Assembly: GCF_030908545.1 (NCBI RefSeq)
Contig: NZ_CP133083.1
Coordinates: forward strand, 2,675,691 to 2,739,690
Direction: 5' to 3'
Source: Nitrosomonas sp. sh817
GTDB lineage: Bacteria > Pseudomonadota > Gammaproteobacteria > Burkholderiales > Nitrosomonadaceae
Length of the DNA stretch: 64,000 bases
A program made the translations under genes and the position numbers. The notes below the pieces were generated by a model. The model was not told the DNA's origin and ran no database searches. It saw nothing but the letters and a program-made list of their open reading frames with translations. Of this stretch, positions 39,132-48,267 are shown in pieces (position 1 is the stretch's first letter; every line of letters starts with the position of its first letter).

Positions 39132-39646
39132 CATCTCGATTCTGGCAGGACAAACGTACTACTTCTTCCACTTATAAAATGGTACATTTGCACTACAAAA
39201 GCAGCAGACGCTGCTACCATACCTTAAACGGCGCAGCAACAAAATATCTTATTCTTGATCGAGTAATAAATTTGCATCGCGCATCATGCGCTTAATTTAT
39301 TGATCTTAAAAGGACGATTACACATTAAAAAGACGCGAGCTTGACATAAAATCTCCCCTTCGAGAAACTCATGCCGGGAATATAATATCAATTTTTCTAA
39401 TGTTACCTTTCTGAGAAAAACTTGTATAATCTTCAATCATTACCTACATATAATATAAATACGCACTACAGCGCTATTGTTTCTAATTTCCCAAAGTAGT
39501 TTAGAAATCAGGCTGCAAGACTGGAAAAGCCTGCTAACCAAACAAACGTAATTCCGCAAAAAATTGCAAGATCCATGCGGAGATATTCGAGTTTAATTAA
39601 GCAGTAGAAATGCATCTCAAACATAGATAGAGGAGATAGTTAGCTT
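39132..39646. other. Intergenic region with bipartite motif
   Basis: 515 AT-rich bases. At 39148-39167 is GGACAAACGTACTACTTCTT and at 39181-39194 GGTACATTTGCACT; related motifs recur near 41653-41694 and 42710-42726. AGCAGC-AGAC-GCTGCT at 39201-39216 forms a short hairpin. A TTGACA at 39341 has no -10 at the right distance. Promoter for the beta-helix gene should be here. Confidence 0.5.
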
Positions 39647-41515
39647 ATGGACCGTCGCACTTTCTTATTACAAGGTGGAGCAGTTGTATCTTCAGCAGCA
39701 GCAACACTGGCTTTCCCAAACATTGTAAGCGCAGGACTTGACTGGCTGAACAGCACTCGAAATGGAATTGATATTTACCGGGATTATGTCAGAGAACCGA
39801 CAATATTTTTCGATCCAAGCTCAACGGCAACAAAATCCCTTGGCACATTTGAGTTTCCCTACAAAACACAATCCGAGATTGAAAACGTCGTGCGCGGAAA
39901 CATGTCGGGCGAAGTACTCGGATTCAAACGTGGCACCAAGCTCAGAGTGACCGGAAATCTGGGATTGAATCTTGTCGTTCATGGCGTTGCAACCAATCCA
40001 TTTTTGATGTGCCCTTACGGCGATGCGGAAGAACTTCCGGTCATTACAAGTGCTGCAGTGGTCAATTGGACACTCCATAATCGTAATGAAAACATCTGGA
40101 GTTATTATGTCGGCGCAAACGAGCAAGTAGTCTGGCGGCACGGAGCAAGACTGCCTAAAGCTGAATTCAGCACTACCGGACAAGGCGCTCTAATGCTTCT
40201 TCCTGGCTGGTCAGCATTCAACAACGGAACCATGTATATAAGATTGGATTCCGGCGAATCTGCAAACGATGGCTTCACCGAAGTTACTGTGTCTAGATAC
40301 ACGTTTTTACTTAACCCCGATCACACCGTGGCTGATACCGGTAATCTGATCGTGTGTGGATTGGATATCCAAAGCGCGCGCAACAATGCGTTCTTGTGCG
40401 TAGCGCGAACCCCGGGGGTTATCTCAGATATTCATAATATTCATATTGTTGGATGCAACTTCTCAGGCGCTGGTGTTGATAATATGGAAAATCTCGGACG
40501 CGGCGGCATGGTCGTCTACGGTGTGTCTGATGCGATAAGGGTTAAGGAATTGTATGTCGCCGGTTGCTATTCCGAGAATAACCTGAATAATGCATACGAA
40601 ATAGCCGGCACCAGCGGGGCGCTGATTGAAAAAAATATGTCTTATAACTGTTCGGGACATTCAGTCATTGAGCTATGGAAGAGCACTGACAATTGCACGG
40701 TCCGTTATAACTGGGGCGATTTGTCGGGAGTCAACGGAACTCAAAATCACAAAGCAGGCGGAGGAATCTGGCTCAATAATTTCAATTTTAACGACAGAGG
40801 GGACCCGACCAATACATTGAATACTGATTGCAAGTTTGTATTCAACCTGGCAACGCGTTTCAAGTGGTATGGCATTTGGCTCAACGGCGGCTCAGGGCAC
40901 CTCATACAGCATAATACCTTCTTCGCGGATATGGATGCCACCGCGCCGGATCCCGCTGACAGTTCCAATCAACCCCTTGGCTGGAGAACAACTGGCAATG
41001 CGGCGGCAGGTTTTGCGAATATCTCCAATAACCTGTTTTATTGGAAAGCGCCGGAAATCAATAAAAGAAGAATTACCATGCTGGCAATGATGGGTGGAAA
41101 ACTGGGTAATGAAAACTCTATTCCCACCGGCGATAGTAATATTTATTTTTACGACGCCGAGGGAAGCCGGGAGTCCAATTTCATGTATAACAACAATCGG
41201 GGGCAATCTAATTTCTTGATCTACAAAAATGAATTGGCACCTTACGCGCTTGATCAAAACAGTATCTGCTCAAGCCGCATCATAGGAGGAACACTAACCG
41301 GATCTGCTCTCGGTTTTATCTCACCGACTATCATGCCGGTTGCTGGCGATCACCGTTATGAACCAGCCAACGCTTTTACACCGTTTGCGGCAGCGGCACT
41401 GGGGTTAAAAACGTTAACGGATATTGGCACCGCTTATTACGATGGCAGTCCCTATGTTAGCAGCAACGCAACGATTGGCGCTTTCAGGGGCAGATCTAAA
41501 ACTGCTGGTCAATAG
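39647..41515 (+). CDS. Tat-exported right-handed beta-helix protein
   Basis: 622 residues. The start MDRRTFLLQGGAVVSSAAATL is a Tat-type signal (twin Arg 3-4) ending AFPNIVSA. Residues about 170-480 carry repeats of Asn, Gly and Ile spaced as in right-handed parallel beta-helix proteins (NNAYEIAG, LIEKNMSYNCSGHSVIELWKS, WLNGGSGHLIQHNTF). Such folds are found in pectate lyases, alginate C5-epimerases and adhesins; no catalytic set is obvious. A GGAGA ribosome site precedes the start. It follows the secretion operon and precedes PEP-CTERM genes, so a polysaccharide-related role or type II secretion is a reasonable guess only. Confidence 0.78.
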   Translation: MDRRTFLLQGGAVVSSAAATLAFPNIVSAGLDWLNSTRNGIDIYRDYVREPTIFFDPSSTATKSLGTFEFPYKTQSEIENVVRGNMSGEVLGFKRGTKLRVTGNLGLNLVVHGVATNPFLMCPYGDAEELPVITSAAVVNWTLHNRNENIWSYYVGANEQVVWRHGARLPKAEFSTTGQGALMLLPGWSAFNNGTMYIRLDSGESANDGFTEVTVSRYTFLLNPDHTVADTGNLIVCGLDIQSARNNAFLCVARTPGVISDIHNIHIVGCNFSGAGVDNMENLGRGGMVVYGVSDAIRVKELYVAGCYSENNLNNAYEIAGTSGALIEKNMSYNCSGHSVIELWKSTDNCTVRYNWGDLSGVNGTQNHKAGGGIWLNNFNFNDRGDPTNTLNTDCKFVFNLATRFKWYGIWLNGGSGHLIQHNTFFADMDATAPDPADSSNQPLGWRTTGNAAAGFANISNNLFYWKAPEINKRRITMLAMMGGKLGNENSIPTGDSNIYFYDAEGSRESNFMYNNNRGQSNFLIYKNELAPYALDQNSICSSRIIGGTLTGSALGFISPTIMPVAGDHRYEPANAFTPFAAAALGLKTLTDIGTAYYDGSPYVSSNATIGAFRGRSKTAGQ

Positions 41516-41840
41516 TTAATTGGAGAGCCAGCCAATTCGCCACTAAAAGAAATTTTTAGTTCGATAAAAGAATAGTGGAGGGATTTCTTGAAGCGAATTG
41601 ATCATCAAGCACACCATTCGGAAACTAACATAGCGCCAACGATTATCAGGATAGATGTACTGCTTTCCCTATTCAAAAGCGGGACATTTGCACTGCAGAT
41701 TTAAGTTGCGATTGACTATTTTTTAAACAAGACTATTAAGTTACCATTCCTAAAGCAATTTTTAGGCTGCTCGGATGAATAAAGTTGTCGCTGTCATCAT
41801 ATTTATTTTCGATCAATGCCCTAACGTCATTGCTGAGGGG

Positions 41841-41869
41841 TTGACAGGTCAATGTTTACCCGTGTATTC
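41841..41869 (+). promoter_or_regulatory. Possible promoter of the 41968 PEP-CTERM gene
   Basis: TTGACA at 41841-41846 and GTATTC at 41864-41869 with a 17-base spacer (or TATTCA with 18). It leaves a leader of nearly 100 bases before ATG 41968. Weak -10. Confidence 0.28.
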
Positions 41870-41967
41870 ATCTTAAATACGCATCAATTTTTTGATAAAT
41901 TTCAGGTCCCTTGTCAGAGGTTTTTTGAAACGCAGTTGGATTCATAATTTTTTTGGAGATAGAAGAA

Positions 41968-42552
41968 ATGAAATTACGTTACCTCGTTACCATTGCTGCG
42001 TCAGCAGCGATTTTCTCAAGTACCGCGTTAGCAGGTACTGCAACCATCCACCTGAACGGCGGAAACTATATCCAATCTGGATCGGTGACCAACACATCGG
42101 CGCCGGGCGTTGACATCGTGAAAGTGGTATACGATCTCGGTACCCAAGCAGACGGCATTGCTATTTGGGAAATCTTCGGCAGCACCGGTATCCACTCGAA
42201 CTTCCTGACCGGTAGCCATTACTCGACCGAAACCTGGGACGGATTGAGCGTCCTTAGCGGCAATACTTTCAATTTCAGCGGACTGGATATCGACTTGATC
42301 ACAACCGTAGCACCACCGGTTGTTGACAGCGGCACTATTCCTGTACCAGGAGGCCCAAGTTTAGCGAATGCAAGCGTTAGCGTGTATTTCAGCGACGGTT
42401 CGTTCGGCACAGCAGAGTTACTGGAACAAGATTGGAATGTGAGCCAAGACCTCGCCATCGCCGCTGTTCCGGAACCTGAAACCTATGCCATGTTACTGGC
42501 CGGTTTGGGATTGCTGGGTTTTGCTGCTCGCCGCAGACAACAGATCGCATAA
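41968..42552 (+). CDS. PEP-CTERM-sorted exported protein
   Basis: About 194 residues from ATG 41968, which has GGAGATAGAAGA upstream (the frame opens at 41953). Signal peptide ends ALAG. The mature part is beta-rich with no known domain. The C-terminus AVPEPETYAMLLAGLGLLGF followed by AARRRQQ is a textbook PEP-CTERM sorting signal. The last 75 bases are almost identical to those of the next PEP-CTERM gene. Probably secreted and anchored or released by an exosortase not seen in this window. Confidence 0.9.
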   Translation: MKLRYLVTIAASAAIFSSTALAGTATIHLNGGNYIQSGSVTNTSAPGVDIVKVVYDLGTQADGIAIWEIFGSTGIHSNFLTGSHYSTETWDGLSVLSGNTFNFSGLDIDLITTVAPPVVDSGTIPVPGGPSLANASVSVYFSDGSFGTAELLEQDWNVSQDLAIAAVPEPETYAMLLAGLGLLGFAARRRQQIA

Positions 42553-42571
42553 TATAATTTGAATCGACCTC

Positions 42572-42607
42572 AAAAAAGGGCACTCGTATCCGGGTGCTCT
42601 TTTTTTA
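42572..42607 (+). terminator. Rho-independent terminator after the 41968 gene
   Basis: AAAAGGGCAC pairs with GTGCTCTTTT (one G-U) around the loop TCGTATCCGG, then a run of T. Typical terminator 20 bases after the stop. Confidence 0.8.
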
Positions 42608-42881
42608 TGTTTCTAATTTTATCGATTAGAACACTCTCGAGATGCTTCTTATTTGTTGCTATACGATCACAAATAGAATTAATGAAGTATCACGATTCCA
42701 GATAAAAAGTAGTACACTTGTCCCGGTAAAAAGAGTTGCATTTGACTATTTCCCTTGAGGAACTTTTACTCTATTTTACTAATGCAATAAATAAAAAGAA
42801 GGAAGATATTATTTCCTCATTTACAAACTGTCCAAAATTTCGTGCAGTTTTATTCATAAACAAAAACGGAGATTAATTATT

Positions 42882-43439
42882 ATGAAATCAAAAATTCTGA
42901 TGTCTTTATTGGCATTATCATTTGCCGGATTTACCGGCGCCGCAAGCGCAACGACCATCTATTTTAATGACACCGAGTGCCCTACTTGCTCAAGCGGATC
43001 GAATGTTGTCGGCAATGAATGGAATTCTTTTGGCATATCGGTAAGCAATGCTTATTGGTACATCGACGGTCGCGATACCTTCGATACCATGGGTTTATCG
43101 GTATCTCCTACTCCAGGGATCATCACCTTGTCATCCGTCTCTAACGGCGCAACTATCGATTACTGGGTAATCGGCGGACATCGCAGTGTTTATGAAGCGT
43201 TTGACTCCGCTCACGTTTCGCTGGGAAGCCTCGCTGTTGATGCAAGCTCCGGCGATGTATTAGGTACACACTCTTTCTTGGGTGCCGTTGCGTCAATTGA
43301 ATGGACAGGCGATACCGGATACTCGCAAATCTCTACGCTGACCATTTCTGCAGTTCCGGAACCTGAAACCTATGCCATGTTACTGGCCGGTTTGGGATTG
43401 CTGGGTTTCGCTGCTCGCCGCAGACAACAAAACGTTTAA
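42882..43439 (+). CDS. PEP-CTERM-sorted exported protein
   Basis: 185 residues. Signal peptide at residues 1-23 (ends GAASA), a mature beta-rich region with CPTC near residue 34, and the sorting end VPEPETYAMLLAGLGLLGF then AARRRQQ. ATG 42882 has GGAG upstream. The mature part is unlike that of the 41968 gene, although the tails match nearly base for base. Function unknown; presumably surface. Confidence 0.9.
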   Translation: MKSKILMSLLALSFAGFTGAASATTIYFNDTECPTCSSGSNVVGNEWNSFGISVSNAYWYIDGRDTFDTMGLSVSPTPGIITLSSVSNGATIDYWVIGGHRSVYEAFDSAHVSLGSLAVDASSGDVLGTHSFLGAVASIEWTGDTGYSQISTLTISAVPEPETYAMLLAGLGLLGFAARRRQQNV

Positions 43440-43452
43440 TCGGAATCAACTT

Positions 43453-43487
43453 CAAAAAAAAAGCACCCATTTCCGGGTGCTTTTTTT
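43453..43487 (+). terminator. Rho-independent terminator after the 42882 gene
   Basis: AAAAAGCACCC-ATTTCC-GGGTGCTTTTT, a perfect stem with T run, 14 bases after the stop. Confidence 0.88.
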
Positions 43488-43517
43488 ATTATCTCTACAG
43501 CTTATCGCTACCGGATT

Positions 43518-43910
43518 TCATTCAGTTCCTGCATTGCAATACGCCGTCACCTGAATCTCAATCTTCATGCGCGGGTCCGATAATCCGGCTGTCAGCATCA
43601 TCGCCGACGGTCTAACATCGCCCAGATATTTTCGCATTACCGGCCAGCATTTTTCGAAATCCCCGGTTTCGGGAAATACGTAAGTAACCCGCACCACATC
43701 TTTCATGCTCGATCCGGCTTGCTGCAACGCCATTTCAATATTTTTGAAGCATTGTTCCGCTTGCTCCAATAAATCATCGGAAATGGTCATTTTGCTGTAA
43801 TCGAAGCCGGTCGTGCCGGATACCAATACCCAATTATCCACGACCACCGCGCGCGAATAACCGATTTCCTTTTCGAAGGTCGAACCTGAACTGATGAGTT
43901 TTCGTGCCAT
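43518..43910 (-). CDS. RidA-family enamine/imine deaminase
   Basis: 130-residue member of the RidA/YjgF family (Rid2-like), which hydrolyses reactive enamines such as those formed by PLP enzymes. Motifs include VLVSGTTGFDYSK, EQCFKNIEMALQQAGSSMKDVVRVTYV and KIEIQVTAYC. The gene neighbours ilvA within 2 kb; ilvA makes the enamine substrate that RidA clears, which fits but may be chance. Divergent from sbcB. Confidence 0.86.
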   Translation of the reverse strand: MARKLISSGSTFEKEIGYSRAVVVDNWVLVSGTTGFDYSKMTISDDLLEQAEQCFKNIEMALQQAGSSMKDVVRVTYVFPETGDFEKCWPVMRKYLGDVRPSAMMLTAGLSDPRMKIEIQVTAYCNAGTE

Positions 43911-44026
43911 ACTGTATTTTCCTTATTCGGGTTAAAAATTATTGGTCAAGATACTACTATAATGCGAAGCACAGAAGTGATAAAAAGCATGTTTTCCCAG
44001 CCATACGGCCAAACCCGGCAATCGCA

Positions 44027-45460
44027 ATGACCTTTACTTTTTATTGGCATGACTATGAAACGTTCGGCGCTGATCCCAGGCGCGACCGGCCGTCGCAATT
44101 TGCCGGCGTGCGCACCGATGAAGCGCTGAACGAGATCGGCGAGCCGCTGGTAATTTATTGCAAACCGCCGCGCGATTATCTGCCACACCCGGAAGCATGC
44201 CTGCTCACCGGTATCACCCCGCAGCTCGCCGATGCGCAAGGATTGCCGGAACCCGAGTTTATCGCACGCATTCATGCCGCGCTTTCCCAGCCCGGCACCT
44301 GCGGCGTTGGTTACAATTCGCTGCGCTTCGACGATGAAGTCACGCGCTTCACACTCTACCGCAATTTCTTCGATCCGTATGCGCGCGAGTGGCAGCAAGG
44401 CAATTCACGCTGGGACATCATCGATCTGGTGCGCATGACATATGCATTGCGTCCCGCCGGGATCATCTGGCCGCAACATGAAGACGGGCAACCGAGTTTC
44501 AAACTGGAAGATCTGGTCGCCGCCAACGGTATTGTTCATGAATCCGCGCATGATGCCCTGTCCGACGTACGCGCCACCATCGCCTTGGCGCGCTTGCTGC
44601 GCACGCAACAGCCGCGCTTATACGATTGGTTACTGCAACTTCGCGACAAGCGCAAGGCGGCGGCGCAACTTGATCTCACCACACGTAATCCGGTGTTGCA
44701 CACCACGCGCATGTATCCAGCCAAAGTTGGCTGTACATCGCTGGTCATGCCGCTCATCGCCGAACCGGGCAACAACAACAGCGTGCTGGTTTACGACCTG
44801 CGCCACGATCCGGATATGTTTTTGCCGTTGAGCACGGAGGAACTGACGCAATTGCTATTTACCCGCAGCGATGAATTGCCGGAAGGCATGCAGCGGCTGC
44901 CGGTCAAATCAGTAAAAATCAACAAATGCCCGGCACTGGCGCCGCGCAATACGCTCGATGATGAGGCCGCCGAGCGCATCGCCTTGGATAAGGACCGGTG
45001 CTACCGCCACTGGCAAACACTGTGCAATCACCCCGGTTTCTTTCAACGCGTTGCCGCGGCCTATACCAGCCAATCTTTCGAACCGTGCGGCGATGTCGAC
45101 GTGGCGTTATACGACGGTTTTTTTGACAATGCCGATGCCTATCTGCTTACGCAGATACGCCACGCCACGCCGCAGCAACTGGCCAGCATGCGTTTCGATT
45201 TTCACGACCGGCGATTGCCTGAACTGTTATTTCGCTACCGCGCGCGTAACTGGCCGGAAACTTTGACGCCGGAAGAAAGTGAACGATGGGAACGCTTCCG
45301 CTTGCAGCAGTTGATGCAAGCAAACAATGATGGAAATCTGATGACGAATGCATACATCACGCAAATTACGCAATTGCGTGACCGCTATAAAACCGATGAG
45401 AATGCAATAACAATCCTCAATGAATTGGAAACTTGGAGCAAAAACCTGCTAAACGCATGA
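44027..45460 (+). CDS. sbcB: Exodeoxyribonuclease I
   Basis: Single-strand-specific 3'-5' DNA exonuclease of recombination and repair. DEDD-type motifs: FYWHDYETFGADP (Asp9, Glu11), YNSLRFDDEV and later HDALSDVRATIALARLL. The exonuclease-C helical domain follows. ATG 44027 (MTFTFYWHDYETFG) is chosen; the frame opens at 43904 but adds a basic leader without family match. 477 residues, close to E. coli ExoI (475). Confidence 0.92.
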   Translation: MTFTFYWHDYETFGADPRRDRPSQFAGVRTDEALNEIGEPLVIYCKPPRDYLPHPEACLLTGITPQLADAQGLPEPEFIARIHAALSQPGTCGVGYNSLRFDDEVTRFTLYRNFFDPYAREWQQGNSRWDIIDLVRMTYALRPAGIIWPQHEDGQPSFKLEDLVAANGIVHESAHDALSDVRATIALARLLRTQQPRLYDWLLQLRDKRKAAAQLDLTTRNPVLHTTRMYPAKVGCTSLVMPLIAEPGNNNSVLVYDLRHDPDMFLPLSTEELTQLLFTRSDELPEGMQRLPVKSVKINKCPALAPRNTLDDEAAERIALDKDRCYRHWQTLCNHPGFFQRVAAAYTSQSFEPCGDVDVALYDGFFDNADAYLLTQIRHATPQQLASMRFDFHDRRLPELLFRYRARNWPETLTPEESERWERFRLQQLMQANNDGNLMTNAYITQITQLRDRYKTDENAITILNELETWSKNLLNA

Positions 45461-45604
45461 GTTTCTTCTATTGACAGGTATTCCGTTATCAGCAAAACCG
45501 TTAATCCAGATAGCCATAACAAAACGCATGCCATCCATGATCATGATAAAATTCTGTTTTTTAGATCCAAACTGGCTTTTGCCTGGCTGTACCCGCTTTC
45601 CATC

Positions 45605-47116
45605 ATGAAAAACAATTACCTTGAAAGAATTTTGACCGCGCAGGTTTACGATGTCGCGATCGAGAGTCCGCTGGAACTCGTCGCCAATTTGTCCGGGCGC
45701 ATCCACAATCAGGTATTGTTGAAACGGGAAGACTTGCAGCAGGTGTTTTCATTCAAGTTGCGCGGTGCGTATAACAAGATGATCAAGTTACCGCCTGCCG
45801 TGCGCAATCGCGGCATCATCGCCGCGTCGGCGGGTAACCACGCGCAAGGCGTGGCGTTGGCCGCGAAAAAACTGGATTGCTCCGCCACCATTGTGATGCC
45901 GGTAACTACCCCGCAAATCAAGGTGCAGGCGGTCATGGGACATGGCGCTACGGTTGCGTTGCACGGCGATTCGTATAACGATGCCTACGAGCATGCGATT
46001 CAACTGGCCAAGGAAGAACAAGTGACGTTCGTGCATCCGTACGATGATCCGGACGTCATCGCCGGGCAAGGAACCATCGGCATGGAAATTTTGCGGCAGC
46101 ATACCGGCCCGATTCATGCGATCTTCGTGCCGATCGGCGGCGGCGGATTGATTGCCGGAATTGCGGCGTATGTCAAGCGGTTGTATCCGAAAATCAAAAT
46201 TATCGGCGTTGAGCCGGTCGATGCCGACGCCATGTACCGCTCGCTGCAAAGCGGCCGCCGTATCAAACTGGCGCAAGTCGGTTTGTTCGCCGACGGTGTG
46301 GCAGTGCGGCATGTCGGCAAGGAAACGTTCCGCTTGTGCCGCGAATTGGTCGACGAGGTAATGCTGGTCGATACCGACGCGATTTGCGCGGCGATCAAGG
46401 ATGTGTTCGAAGACACCCGCACCATTCTGGAACCGTCCGGCGCGCTGTCGATCGCCGGTATTAAAGCCTACGTCGCGCGTGAAAAAATTCAACATAAAAC
46501 TCTGGTGGGAATCGCTTCCGGCGCCAACATGAATTTCGACCGGCTGCGCCATATATCCGAACGCGCCGAAATCGGCGAGCAACGCGAAGCAGTGATCTCC
46601 GTGACCATTCCGGAGCAACCCGGCAGTTTCAAGAAATTCTGCAATCTGCTCGGCGCCAAAAGCATCACCGAATTCAATTACCGCTATTCCGATCCGAAAG
46701 TGGCGCATGTCTTTGTCGGCGTATCGGTGCGCAATCAGGAAGAAACACAGCAATTAATCAAGGAACTCAAACACAGCGGCTTGGCCACCGAGGACATGAG
46801 CAACAACGAAATGGCCAAATTGCATGTGCGCCACTTGGTCGGCGGACGGACGCACGCGGTCAAAAATGAAATTGTTTACCGTTTTGAATTTCCCGACCGC
46901 CCCGGCGCGTTGATGAATTTCCTCAACAACATGAGCCACAACTGGAACATCAGCCTGTTCCACTACCGCAACCACGGCGCCGATTATGGTCGCGTCCTGA
47001 TCGGTATTCAGGTTCCTCCGGAAGAGAAAAACGACTTCAAAGCCTTTCTCAACCAGTTGGGCTACCGCTACTGGGATGAAACCAAGAATCCCGCGTACAA
47101 ATTGTTTCTTGGGTAA
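45605..47116 (+). CDS. ilvA: Threonine dehydratase, biosynthetic
   Basis: PLP enzyme that converts threonine to 2-oxobutanoate, the first committed step to isoleucine. The PLP lysine is Lys51 in FSFKLRGAYNKM, the substrate loop ASAGNHAQG follows, and the glycine loop is GGGGLIAG. Two C-terminal ACT-like domains (about 330-503) give isoleucine feedback control; the sequence reads ISVTIPEQPGSFKKF and YRFEFPDRPGALMNFL at their starts. 503 residues. Single gene with its own terminator. Confidence 0.95.
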   Translation: MKNNYLERILTAQVYDVAIESPLELVANLSGRIHNQVLLKREDLQQVFSFKLRGAYNKMIKLPPAVRNRGIIAASAGNHAQGVALAAKKLDCSATIVMPVTTPQIKVQAVMGHGATVALHGDSYNDAYEHAIQLAKEEQVTFVHPYDDPDVIAGQGTIGMEILRQHTGPIHAIFVPIGGGGLIAGIAAYVKRLYPKIKIIGVEPVDADAMYRSLQSGRRIKLAQVGLFADGVAVRHVGKETFRLCRELVDEVMLVDTDAICAAIKDVFEDTRTILEPSGALSIAGIKAYVAREKIQHKTLVGIASGANMNFDRLRHISERAEIGEQREAVISVTIPEQPGSFKKFCNLLGAKSITEFNYRYSDPKVAHVFVGVSVRNQEETQQLIKELKHSGLATEDMSNNEMAKLHVRHLVGGRTHAVKNEIVYRFEFPDRPGALMNFLNNMSHNWNISLFHYRNHGADYGRVLIGIQVPPEEKNDFKAFLNQLGYRYWDETKNPAYKLFLG

Positions 47117-47155
47117 CGACATCCCGCCAAACTGTAATTGATACATCGCCAACGG

Positions 47156-47177
47156 AACCGCCATTTCGGCGGTTTTA
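47156..47177 (+). terminator. Rho-independent terminator after ilvA
   Basis: AACCGCC-ATTTC-GGCGGTT followed by TTAT, 40 bases after the ilvA stop. Perfect 7-base stem. Confidence 0.78.
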
Positions 47178-47382
47178 TCATCCGAAATCATCCAGTGCCT
47201 CAAGATACCCGTGACAATTTGCCGCATTGACGCTCCTTGTAAACCCGCACAATAATTGATACAAGATCGAACCGGCACAACTTGCACCAGCGCTACAAAT
47301 TGCCGGTAACGTAGCGAACAATGGTTCCAGTTTGTCTGGGTGTTGAATCGTTCCCAACTTACTTTTCTTTGAGTTATTACCC

Positions 47383-48267
47383 TTGGCACTTAATGGAAGT
47401 TTAGGACTTTACTTCCGGATCATTCAGGAAGGATTCGCGGTACGTAGCCATTACGACCTGCTCAAATGGCTGCAGGGCGATGTCCAGTGCTTTTTACCGC
47501 ATCACATCATGCTGGCTCTTTGGATCGGTCCGAATGCAAATCAAGCCGAGTACGATGTGATCTCTGTCTTACCCGGAATCAGAACCGGTTTTCTGACAGC
47601 AGAAACGCTTTTATCGCTGCAACGCGAGCTTTACGGCTTATGGCTCACTTCCGGCGGCGCACCCACCCGGCAGCAGTTGGACAGATCGCAAACCAGCGCT
47701 CAGAGTGAGCGACTACCGCCGACTGTCTGCAAAATTTTTCAAGGCATGCGATCATTGTTGATACATGGTTTCAGGGATAAGCGCACGAATCAAGACTGCC
47801 TCTATCTAATGTTCCATTCGCAGCGTTATTTCGATGATGCCGAGTTGATCTTTCTGGAAGAATTTTTGCCGTATCTTGACAACGCCTTGCGCCGGGTCAT
47901 GCCGATGTTGCATGCGCAGGACTTATCGTTGACTCGCTTTGAATCACCGCACAACTGCAATCCATCCGGACTGAGCAAACGTGAAGCTGAAATTCTCGAT
48001 TGGGTGAGATTCGGAAAAACCAACTCTGAAATCGCTGACATTCTCGGAATCAGTATCTCCACCGTGAAAAATCACTTGCAAAACATCTTTAAAAAACTCG
48101 ATGTGTTTAACCGCATGCAAGCAATCGCAAAAATCGGACAGATGACAGCAATCAAAGATCAAACCCGACTTCGCTCCCAGTTACTGCTAGAAGGAACATC
48201 AGGTCAATCAACTAATCCCTATCGCACAGTATCCAAAACAATGCCGCTCATTCTGAATGAGACTTAA
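47383..48267 (+). CDS. epsA: EpsA-type LuxR-family regulator of exopolysaccharide/PEP-CTERM genes
   Basis: 294 residues. The N-terminal part (about 1-150) matches the EpsA sensing domain, with IIQEGFAVRSHYDLLKWLQGD and FLPHHIMLAL. The C-terminal LuxR helix-turn-helix reads LSKREAEILDWVRFGKTNSEIADILGISISTVKNHLQNIFKKLDV. EpsA homologues are linked to exopolysaccharide and PEP-CTERM/exosortase loci in betaproteobacteria. The only start in the frame after the last stop is TTG 47383, without a clear ribosome site. Here it lies among PEP-CTERM genes and likely controls some of them. Confidence 0.84.
   Translation: MALNGSLGLYFRIIQEGFAVRSHYDLLKWLQGDVQCFLPHHIMLALWIGPNANQAEYDVISVLPGIRTGFLTAETLLSLQRELYGLWLTSGGAPTRQQLDRSQTSAQSERLPPTVCKIFQGMRSLLIHGFRDKRTNQDCLYLMFHSQRYFDDAELIFLEEFLPYLDNALRRVMPMLHAQDLSLTRFESPHNCNPSGLSKREAEILDWVRFGKTNSEIADILGISISTVKNHLQNIFKKLDVFNRMQAIAKIGQMTAIKDQTRLRSQLLLEGTSGQSTNPYRTVSKTMPLILNET

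Noticed and set aside
39341-39386. Sigma-70 promoter from TTGACA 39341 and TATAAT 39381
   Set aside because: The spacer is about 34 bases, twice what sigma-70 needs.
41681-41705. Sigma-54 (-24/-12) promoter before the PEP-CTERM gene
   Set aside because: The GG and GC pairs are not at the required 10-base spacing.
41811-41840. Resemblance of GATCAATGCC... to the IS1595 remnant at 19251-19275
   Set aside because: About 17 of 20 bases match, but translation in the neighbourhood shows no transposase features, so probably chance.
45788-46753. 321-codon open frame on the minus strand
   Set aside because: It lies wholly inside ilvA on the other strand. The ilvA product has all catalytic motifs; the antisense frame is rich in Asp, His and Arg without domain features, an effect of codon bias.
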